Below, piece by piece: positions 35,201 through 40,373 of a DNA stretch of 40,373 nt. The DNA lies in contig JAPPOT010000444.1 of assembly GCA_028817855.1 (NCBI GenBank), positions 1 through 40,373 on the forward strand, given 5' to 3'. The position numbers and the translations under genes were made by a program. The stretch is from Myxococcales bacterium. Lineage in GTDB: Bacteria > Myxococcota_A > Polyangia > Polyangiales > JAFGIB01. The first letter of the stretch is position 1; every line of letters begins with the position of its first letter. The notes under the pieces were generated by a model. The model saw nothing but the letters and a program-made list of their open reading frames with translations, was not told the DNA's origin and did no database searches.

Positions 35201-37600
35201 CTGGCTGCCCGGCGGGCAGGGCTCGATGGTGGCGGTCTCGGAGCCGTCGTTGCCGGGGCCGCCGTCGATCTGGCCGGTCTCGTGGCAGTAGTAGTGGATC
35301 GCCTCGCCCACCTGCTCGGCCAGCAGGGGCTCGGTGCCGCCCGGGCCGCGGCCGGTGATCAGGGCGCTGGCGAGCTGATCGATCTGCTCGGGCTCGCTCG
35401 GCGTGGGCGACCAGCTCTCGGGCAGGGTGTCGAGCTGAAAGACCTCCTTGACCAGCGGCTCGCTGCAGCGCACGGGCGGCGAGAGGTCGCGGTCCATGTC
35501 CCGCTCCTCGATCTGCTCCGAGCCGTCGAAGTCGGTCTCCTGCAGCGTCGCCGGCGTGCGGGCCAGGTGCATCAGCCCGTGTGCGACGGTCGGCTCGTCG
35601 CCAGCCTCGCCGTCCTCCACGAAGCGCTCCTTGAACAGCACGAGCAGCTCCTCCTGGTTGATCAAGAGGCCGTCGATCAGCTCCAGACTCCGGCGCCGGC
35701 TGCGCCCGTCGGGGATCGGGTTGGAGCCGGCGAAGGCGTAGTTGAGGCTGGCCTTCTCGCGGTCGGTGAAGGGCTGCAGGGTGTCGCGGCACTCGGCCCG
35801 ATAGCGCAGCCCGGTGGTGCCATCCAGGCTGCTGCCCTGCATGAAGCCGGGCACCAGCCACGGCGTCTGCAGCTCCTCGAAGCCATCCAGCTCGCAGCCG
35901 CCGGTGCCGGGCTCGGGGTAGTAGCGACCGCCGACCACGGCGCCGCCCTCGAAGGCCTCGATGTAGTTCACGCAGCTCTCGGTCAGGCGCTCGTCGCAAC
36001 CCTCCACGGGCAGGCGCAGGTCGAGGGTGATGGCGGGCTCACCCGCGTAGTGCAGGGTCTGCTCGGAGACGACCTTGCCGGTCAGCCGGCTCTCGCCATC
36101 GGCCCGCAGGTTCATCACGAAGGGCAGCTCCGCCACGCCCGAGGGCACAGGGCGCCCCTCGAGGTCGTTGGTGAAGCTCTCGAGCCCGTCGATGTCGTCA
36201 TAGGGGTAGCAGGCCCCCGAGGGCTCCGGGCAGCGCTCGCGCATGGCCTGGAAGTCCCAGGAGCCGGTGATCGACGACTGGACCGCGGCGCGGAAGTTGT
36301 CGAGGCTGATCTGGCCCCGCCGCATGGCGTCCCAGCGCCAGATCAGGGCGTTGCCGACCGAGGCGATGCCGGCGCCGTCCGGGTCGTCCTTGCCCTCGAT
36401 CCAGGCGTCGAGCTCGTCGGTGCCGAAGTTGGCGAAATAGAAGATGCGGCCGGACCACTGCCCTTCCGGACGGCTCGTGTAGGAGAGGGTCAAGGTGCGG
36501 TAGCCGACGCGCGGGTTGCCCACCTGGAGCTCGCCGGTCCAGACCGAGCCCACGTCGGGGTTGGAGGCGTGGCAGACCGCGATGGTGGTGCTGCCACCGC
36601 CGCCGGCCACGAGCGTGCGCAGCGCGGGAGCGGCGTCGTCCCCGTCGGCGTCGTCGCTCGGCTCACCGCCCTCGCCCGGCTCGAGCTCGCCGCAGGCGTC
36701 GATGTCGCCCTCGCCCAGCGCGAGCCAGAAGAGGGGCTGGGCGGTCTCGGTGCGCGTGCCCTCGCTGTCGAACTCCTTGTGGCTCTGGCGCCGCACGCTG
36801 AACTCGAGGGCCTGGGGCGTGTCGTTGACGATCGTGAAGCTGGCCGAGTCGGCGATGTTGGACAGGGCCAGCACGTCGGTGCTGAGGCCGAAGGAGCCGG
36901 GCACCGTGCGCTGGTCGCCGCTGATCGTGTCGCTGCCCTGCTCGCAGTAGCCGTTCTCGCCGTCGACCGTGGCGCAGTAGCTGCCGGGCGGGCACTTGGA
37001 CTCCTCATCGTTGCCGCTGCACGTCATGCGGCAGACGTGCCGCACGCAGGCCTGCTCGCCCGGGCAGTCGTCGTCGCCGCGGCAGTCCGAGTAGCAGGTG
37101 CCGGCGATGCAGGTCTGGTGCCCCGGGCAGTCGAGCTCGTCGTTGCAGGCGCCGAGGGCGGCCTCCATGGGCGGCTCCACGTCCGCCAGCATCGTCATTC
37201 CGGCGTCTTCCGCGTCTTCCATCGCCGTCTCGTCGGCGACGCAGGTGCCGTCGATGCAGGTCGCGGGTGCGACGCAGCCCTCGAGCAGGCCCTCGGGTGA
37301 GCACTCGCGGAAGACCCCGTCGACCAGCGTGCCCTCGCGGCAGGGCGTGTAGCAGATCGGATCGGAGGGCGGCGTGCGCTGATCGCGACAAACGCCGTCG
37401 CTGCAGACCAGGTACAGGCCGCAGCCGCCTTCCTCGGTGCACGCGCATCCGGGTGAGCCCGGACCCCCGGTACAGGGGCGCGTGTCCGACTCGCTGCACC
37501 CCGCCGCGACCCATGCGAGGCCGAACAAGAGAAGAGTTGCGCCCGCCGCTCTTGCGAGCGCACGAATCCCGCCCACACTGCCGTGTTTCGATACGCCCAT
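32246..37600 (-). CDS. Giant lipoprotein with Dickkopf-like Cys-rich head and TcA-like C-terminus
   Basis: A 1784-residue predicted lipoprotein (lipobox VAAGC), first gene of the operon. Residues ~35-215 are Cys-rich, including CNDELDCPGHQTCIAGTC and CRGDDDCPGEQACVRHVC, a pattern like the Dickkopf N-terminal/EGF-like repeats common in myxobacterial lipoproteins. A beta-sandwich-like region follows (~220-400; TVPGSFGLSTDVLALSNIAD onward). From ~1030 to ~1600 it is nearly all helix, with a long coiled coil from ~1300. The last ~200 residues are beta-rich and close with FRDLPYANTAWELLI...SLSDVRLYIYYTDF. This recalls the end of Tc toxin A subunits (LPFEGAG...W, then ISDVILHxRYTA), the TcB-binding domain. 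The resemblance is from memory and short motifs only. No TcB or TcC gene is present. ATG 37600 has AGGTGGG directly upstream. Confidence 0.8.
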   Translation of the reverse strand: MGVSKHGSVGGIRALARAAGATLLLFGLAWVAAGCSESDTRPCTGGPGSPGCACTEEGGCGLYLVCSDGVCRDQRTPPSDPICYTPCREGTLVDGVFRECSPEGLLEGCVAPATCIDGTCVADETAMEDAEDAGMTMLADVEPPMEAALGACNDELDCPGHQTCIAGTCYSDCRGDDDCPGEQACVRHVCRMTCSGNDEESKCPPGSYCATVDGENGYCEQGSDTISGDQRTVPGSFGLSTDVLALSNIADSASFTIVNDTPQALEFSVRRQSHKEFDSEGTRTETAQPLFWLALGEGDIDACGELEPGEGGEPSDDADGDDAAPALRTLVAGGGGSTTIAVCHASNPDVGSVWTGELQVGNPRVGYRTLTLSYTSRPEGQWSGRIFYFANFGTDELDAWIEGKDDPDGAGIASVGNALIWRWDAMRRGQISLDNFRAAVQSSITGSWDFQAMRERCPEPSGACYPYDDIDGLESFTNDLEGRPVPSGVAELPFVMNLRADGESRLTGKVVSEQTLHYAGEPAITLDLRLPVEGCDERLTESCVNYIEAFEGGAVVGGRYYPEPGTGGCELDGFEELQTPWLVPGFMQGSSLDGTTGLRYRAECRDTLQPFTDREKASLNYAFAGSNPIPDGRSRRRSLELIDGLLINQEELLVLFKERFVEDGEAGDEPTVAHGLMHLARTPATLQETDFDGSEQIEERDMDRDLSPPVRCSEPLVKEVFQLDTLPESWSPTPSEPEQIDQLASALITGRGPGGTEPLLAEQVGEAIHYYCHETGQIDGGPGNDGSETATIEPCPPGSQIIYFALLDTLECGDQETIANLPCQADGDCEDFVYRELPTRSGCRPRLNPKWFCESGDYCDDENDRREGKRFYAAGATTSVFLPLHNTVDQAFRYKTAFVSRKNRNLGFVPSICDPDTAAVPYCYDPPAIEDASERVDCALSLYVNHSDAMSPSTRTQVRDYLLESFAVVDDNRDGFETLYSELSIMLGDDAFTAAFASRFDLAATRTRAFEGELFEADGINLSGVAGHEMHSLYLAVQYYQLTLDRFYALTPLLRTSMRAQREGNAAFGFITQQTVTAYFDRLIRASSQKSRAWSEIARRYQNFNQPDLARRVVERAYTATYMESVLITRLMHEVTRVVRAADVAQIELIIVQAQRMYKAALLDMRDVYGSIIDDVNFFGFPPDYIPFPALDPGDINAFEKLMAAAWESTNFARDKEERALAQSRDFDVDEESFQAELVGIRNNYENQLGEICGLFPDPAEPNRWYPAISTYAHLWSDLELLGDPCGAVGTGAVHESRVEQSIIADRIELAHLKFKNKREEIEIETDRMLAQCAEIQAGVELEIALQSAKLAFEETKRWTNVGLGIWERFKETTTKLKGTAQCVPPTGGTAISPGNCIQVNIAATIDEVSSKGYDITRSIADALLAVGETAIAGAEFAKAIAELEGRCNLAQIDSAAKIKVLELESDELFKEYHDAFKELALGESRTNQLLGEAARVTAEQQEAEQLAINIEAARNDPNVRIYKNDAVISADRSFRRALAAAYKATKVYEYYTSQSYARLENLFLIRMVQSGDFSLEEYLFELDGAYTEFEEAFGNPDTRVAIISLRDDIWGIERVDGRGQSFSEDQRTGLLHERLGDPTLLDSRGYISIPFRTDIDQLSPLTRNHKILHIEAEILGGDVGDTLGRIYLRQRGTGTVRAIDGEKIFYALPEKTAVVDTFFNGERFGVFSDDRVLRSERFRDLPYANTAWELLINQRDELVNQDINLQSLSDVRLYIYYTDFTEL

Positions 37601-37641
37601 CCCACCTGGCCTTGCTGGTAGGGCTCTCGTATTCCCGGCGC

Positions 37642-37704
37642 GGGGTCTGGCAAGCCGTTTGTGGGGTCTGGCCAGCCGTTTGTGGGGTCTGGCCAGCCGC
37701 CTAA
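37642..37704. repeat. Three tandem 21-bp direct repeats upstream of the giant-lipoprotein operon
   Basis: Three contiguous 21-bp units (37642-37662, 37663-37683, 37684-37704) share GGGGTCTGGCCAGCCG; the first has CTGGCAAG and the third diverges in its last bases. Units 2 and 3 contain the perfect palindrome CTGGCCAG. The period equals two helical turns, so each site faces the same side of the DNA. They lie 42 bp upstream of the ATG at 37600, in the position of an operator. Confidence 0.8.
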
Positions 37705-37725
37705 GGACGAACGCGCGCGCGTCAA
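37698..37725 (-). promoter_or_regulatory. Weak promoter candidate for the giant-lipoprotein operon
   Basis: On the minus strand TTGACG (37725-37720) and TAGGCG (37703-37698) are 16 bp apart. The -35 is good, the -10 poor. The -10 overlaps the edge of the third 21-bp repeat, so a protein bound to the repeats would cover the initiation region. Confidence 0.25.
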
Positions 37726-37795
37726 GCGACCGAGCGCAACGGCATGGGCATCTTCGGCGACGCCCTCTTTCGGATCCGAGTTGCGCGCGCTATCG

Positions 37796-38914
37796 CTAGG
37801 GATTGAGCTCGCGCTCGACGGCGGCGGTCGTGGTCACCACCACGCTGGCGGCGAAGTCCAGGTCGAGCGTATCGATCGTGTCTTCGCCGTTCTGGCAATG
37901 GTAGTTCGGGTTACGGAAGTTCGCGCTGTCGGTGATCATCACGCCCGGCGCGCCGTTCAACCAGAAGCTCGCGTGGTCTGAGCGCACCAGGTTCGCCAGC
38001 ACCGGTCCGAGGGCCTCGGTCGCCTGCAGCGTGATCGAGGGCAACGGCAGCGCGTCCGCCGATGCGCCGAGCAACTCCAGCGTGCCGGCGGCCGGCTCGT
38101 TGCCAATGTAGGTGATGAAGTCGCCGCGCAGGTCGTTGTCGCGCACGGCGGCGACCGCTTCGGGGAATGCCAGGTCGAAGCCCACCGGGACCATCTGGGT
38201 GTCGGGCTCGTCGCTGGCGAAGCCGATCATCTCGAGCGAGATGGCGACCGCCACCTCCATGCCGCTCTCTGCGATCTCGCCGGCGTGGGCGGCGGACCCG
38301 AGCAGTCCGAGCTCCTCCTCATCCCAGCACGCGATGACCAGGGTGCGCGCGTGCATCTCGCCGCCCAGCAGGCGCGCCAGCTCGAGCGCGCCCGCCACGG
38401 CGGTGGCGTTGTCGTCCGCACCGGGGCAGCCCGGGATGTGATCGTAGTGGGCGCCGACGATCACCAGCTCGTCCGGCGCGCCCTCACCGATCATCGTGCC
38501 CAGCACGTTGACGCCGGTCTCGTAGGCCGGGCGCGTGACGTCGAAGCCGAGATCGGTGAGGCGCTCGGCGCACATGTCCTGAACCGCCTGCCAGTGTTCC
38601 GAGCCCGGCTCGCGCTCGCCGGTGATGAACTCCAGGTCTGCGCGATAGCTCGCGTCGTCGAAGTCGAAGGCCCCGGGGGCCGGCGCCATCGTGGACACGT
38701 CGTCCCGATCGCCGTCCCCGGCGGGCGTGGCCCCGCCGTCCGGCGTCGCATCGCCATCCTCGCCGTCGCCGCTGTCGATCGGCGGCTTCTGCCCGTCGGC
38801 TTCGTCGCTGTCCGCTGCGTCGTCGCCGCCGGCGCTCGAGCAGGCGGGCACGCCCGCAAGGAGCCAGCCCACCGCCAGCGCGGCAACCCACCGAGTGCGC
38901 ACGGAGAAAGCCAT
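37796..38914 (-). CDS. M28-family metallopeptidase lipoprotein
   Basis: A 372-residue predicted lipoprotein (signal peptide ALAVGWLLAGVPACSS). ATG 38914 has a GGGAGGA ribosome site. A ~50-residue Asp/Gly/Pro linker precedes an M28 aminopeptidase-type domain. The two-zinc site is complete: His and Asp in VGAHYDH and PGADDNATAV, the Glu pair in CWDEEELGLLGS, Asp/Glu in SLEMIGF, and the last His in RSDHASFW. The family removes N-terminal amino acids or acts on glutaminyl peptides or carboxypeptidase-type substrates; substrate unknown. Being lipid-anchored it likely digests peptides in the envelope. It lies upstream of the giant-lipoprotein operon on the same strand but 195 bp away, with its own promoter. 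Confidence 0.92.
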   Translation of the reverse strand: MAFSVRTRWVAALAVGWLLAGVPACSSAGGDDAADSDEADGQKPPIDSGDGEDGDATPDGGATPAGDGDRDDVSTMAPAPGAFDFDDASYRADLEFITGEREPGSEHWQAVQDMCAERLTDLGFDVTRPAYETGVNVLGTMIGEGAPDELVIVGAHYDHIPGCPGADDNATAVAGALELARLLGGEMHARTLVIACWDEEELGLLGSAAHAGEIAESGMEVAVAISLEMIGFASDEPDTQMVPVGFDLAFPEAVAAVRDNDLRGDFITYIGNEPAAGTLELLGASADALPLPSITLQATEALGPVLANLVRSDHASFWLNGAPGVMITDSANFRNPNYHCQNGEDTIDTLDLDFAASVVVTTTAAVERELNP

Positions 38915-38933
38915 GATCGTCCTCCCGGGGGTG

Positions 38934-38962
38934 AAGGTAGGCCGTGCCCGCGCGGGCCGCAA
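38934..38962 (-). promoter_or_regulatory. sigma70-type promoter of the M28 peptidase gene
   Basis: On the minus strand TTGCGG (38962-38957), 17-bp spacer, TACCTT (38939-38934). Initiation near 38927 would leave a leader of ~13 nt containing the GGGAGGA ribosome site. Confidence 0.45.
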
Positions 38963-39001
38963 TGCTGCGGCGCGGGGCGGCGCGGCTCCATCGGCGGGCA
39001 T

Positions 39002-39031
39002 TTGACCCCATCGATCGCCAGGGGGGACAAT
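39002..39031 (+). promoter_or_regulatory. Promoter of the ATP-grasp gene, predicted leaderless
   Basis: TTGACC (39002-39007), 18-bp spacer, GACAAT (39026-39031). Six nucleotides separate the -10 from GTG 39038, so the transcript would begin at the start codon. The arrangement matches the candidate at 4462-4491, which also has GACAAT and an 18-bp spacer. Confidence 0.5.
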
Positions 39032-39037
39032 CCCATC

Positions 39038-40366
39038 GTGAGCACGGATGGGCCGCGGGTGTTGATCGTGGGCGGCGGGCTGTTTCAGCTCGACGTGATC
39101 CAGGCCGCGCGCGACCTGGGCGCCCAGGTCGCGGTGGTCGATCGCGATGCGGCGGCCCCGGGCATGGCCCTGGCGGACCACCCGCTGCCGATCGACACCT
39201 CGGACACGGCGGCGGTGTTGGACGCGGCACGCCGGCTGGCGATCGACGGCGTCACGACCGCGGCCAGCGACGTGGCGGTCGCCGCGGTCGCGCGCGTGGT
39301 CGACGCGCTGGGGCTGCCGGGCGCGGGCCAGGCGGTGGCAGAGCGGGCGACCGACAAGCTCGAGACCGCGCGCTGCCTGCTCGACGCGGGCCTGTCCACA
39401 CCGCCCACCCAGGCGGTTCGCGACCTGAGCGAAGCGCGCCAGGCGATCTCCCGGGTCGGCGGCTACCCGATCGTGATCAAGCCGCGCTCGAGCGCGGGCG
39501 GTCGCGGCGTGACGGTGGTACAGGGCGAGGGCGCCCTGTCGGCGGCCTTGGAGCGCGCGGCGCGCTATGGCGAGGGCCCACAGCGGGTGCTCGTGCAGGG
39601 CTTTGCGCAGGGCGTGTCGGTGGGCGTCGAGGCTTTCTTCTGGCAGGGCGAGCTGATCGCCTTCTTTGCCATGGACGACCAGTACCAGGAGGGCTTCGTC
39701 TCGCCCGTGGGCCACTCCATTCCATGCACGCTGGCGCCGGACGCGCTAGCGGGCGTGCGCGCCGAGGTGGCGGCCTTCGGGCGCGCCATCGGCATCGAGA
39801 GCGGTCCGGCGAACTTCGATTTGCGACTGGAGGCAGGCACCACCACGCTGATCGAGGTGAACCTGCGGCTGGGCGGCAACTCGATCACCGAGCTCGTGCG
39901 GCTGGCCCACGGGGTCGACCTGAGCCGCGCGACGGTCACGGCGGCGCTCGGGCGCTCGCCCGCCGCCCTGCTGGATGTGCAGCGACAACGCGCCAGCGCA
40001 GTTCGCCTGATCCTCAAGCGCGGGCGCGGGCGCGCCTCCTTCCGGGGCGATCCGGCCGCGGCCTGCGCTGCCGACGATGTGGAGCGCGTGGACGTCTCGG
40101 TCGAGGACGGCGTCGAGGCCACCATGCGGGTCGACGACTGGACCCTGCTCGGGCGCTGCATCACCAAGGGCGCCTCTGCCGAGGCCCGGGCGGCGGAGGT
40201 CGCGCTGGCCGTGGCGAGCGCGATCGAGGTACGGGCTTCCAGCGAGCGTCTGCGCACGCCCGAGCAGGTGGGGGCCTACTGGGACTCACAGGTCGAATCG
40301 GTTGCCGCCGACGCGGAGCTCGCGGAGCTCGGCACGGTCACCGGCCCGCGTGCGGTGGTCGCCTAG
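39038..40366 (+). CDS. ATP-grasp superfamily ligase (carbamoyl-phosphate-synthase-like)
   Basis: A 442-residue soluble protein beginning at GTG 39038; sequence upstream in the same frame belongs to the opposite-strand M28 gene. The N-terminal ~95 residues form a pre-ATP-grasp Rossmann-like domain (VLIVGGGLFQLDVIQAARDL, VAVVDRDAAAPGMALADH). The ATP-grasp core has the nucleotide loop YPIVIKPRSSAGGRGVTVV, the VLVQGFAQGVSVGVEAFF strand pair, and the Mg-binding FDLRLEA...LIEVNLRLGGNS (Glu, Asn, Arg). The layout fits the PurK/biotin-carboxylase/amino-acid-ligase group, which activate a carboxylate as acyl-phosphate and join it to an amine or thiol. The substrate cannot be named. It is complete, ending seven bases before the window edge, and divergent from the M28 gene. 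Confidence 0.85.
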   Translation: MSTDGPRVLIVGGGLFQLDVIQAARDLGAQVAVVDRDAAAPGMALADHPLPIDTSDTAAVLDAARRLAIDGVTTAASDVAVAAVARVVDALGLPGAGQAVAERATDKLETARCLLDAGLSTPPTQAVRDLSEARQAISRVGGYPIVIKPRSSAGGRGVTVVQGEGALSAALERAARYGEGPQRVLVQGFAQGVSVGVEAFFWQGELIAFFAMDDQYQEGFVSPVGHSIPCTLAPDALAGVRAEVAAFGRAIGIESGPANFDLRLEAGTTTLIEVNLRLGGNSITELVRLAHGVDLSRATVTAALGRSPAALLDVQRQRASAVRLILKRGRGRASFRGDPAAACAADDVERVDVSVEDGVEATMRVDDWTLLGRCITKGASAEARAAEVALAVASAIEVRASSERLRTPEQVGAYWDSQVESVAADAELAELGTVTGPRAVVA

Positions 40367-40373
40367 CGAGACG

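Noticed and set aside
32528-37300. Long plus-strand open frames opposite the 1784-residue lipoprotein
   Set aside because: Composition is dominated by Val/Ala/Leu/Gly/Arg with no motifs. The minus-strand frame has the signal peptide, Cys patterns and coherent domains.
37646-37664. sigma54-like -24/-12 match (TGGCAAG...TTGT) in the 21-bp repeats
   Set aside because: It points on the plus strand, where no gene follows, and the GC of the -12 element is missing.
38285-39037. N-terminal extension of the ATP-grasp protein
   Set aside because: It is antisense to the M28 peptidase gene and Arg/Gly-rich without a domain; the Rossmann start follows GTG 39038.

Overview
The window reads as chromosomal DNA from a Myxococcota-type bacterium (the former Deltaproteobacteria). 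The base composition is very GC-rich with strong G/C at third codon positions. Two exported proteins end in a Cys/hydrophobic/poly-Arg tail of the MYXO-CTERM kind. At least nine genes encode lipoproteins with a lipobox, several of them tethered by long Asp/Gly-rich linkers, and there are many eukaryote-like extracellular modules (RCC1, CAP, PHM-type copper monooxygenase, purple acid phosphatase, Dickkopf-like Cys-rich, pentapeptide repeats). No species can be named from the sequence alone.

Layout. 0-9 kb: the end of a TPR protein; a BNR/Asp-box exported protein; a convergent Cu(I) P-type ATPase; a membrane coiled-coil protein; a CAP lipoprotein; an orphan sensor kinase whose stop codon lies in a 32-bp hairpin repeat. 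9-15 kb: a cytochrome c/copper monooxygenase lipoprotein; a second MYXO-CTERM protein; RNase PH; an RCC1 lipoprotein; a small unknown protein; a broken dienelactone hydrolase gene. 15-25 kb: acyl-CoA dehydrogenase, a beta-barrel-like protein, RdgB/HAM1, a VWA lipoprotein, a truncated haemoglobin, tRNA-Pro(TGG), a glycerophosphodiesterase-like lipoprotein with a coupled small protein, a type-B carboxylesterase and a purple acid phosphatase-like lipoprotein.

24.7-37.6 kb is the most unusual part: a three-gene minus-strand operon of about 13 kb made only of giant predicted lipoproteins (1784, 1421 and 1082 residues). The genes are joined by a 3-nt gap and a 4-nt GTGA overlap. The first has a Dickkopf-like Cys-rich head, a very long helical region and a C-terminus that resembles the TcB-binding end of Tc toxin A subunits. 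The second has three jelly-roll-like modules and a 13-residue CxxC repeat. The third is a pentapeptide-repeat solenoid interrupted by seven Cys-bracketed spacers. A triplicated 21-bp direct repeat sits just upstream. The right end holds an M28 peptidase lipoprotein and an ATP-grasp enzyme.

Most genes act at the cell surface or in the envelope: metal efflux, phosphate-ester and ester hydrolysis, peptide hydrolysis, and display of repeat proteins. The housekeeping genes rph, rdgB and the tRNA are interspersed. Decay is visible in three places: a doubly damaged dienelactone hydrolase gene, an IS5-type transposase relic, and a coding-like fossil running antisense under the tail of the second MYXO-CTERM gene. 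No CRISPR array, intact insertion sequence, phage or integrase gene was seen, and no gap between genes exceeds 300 bases.
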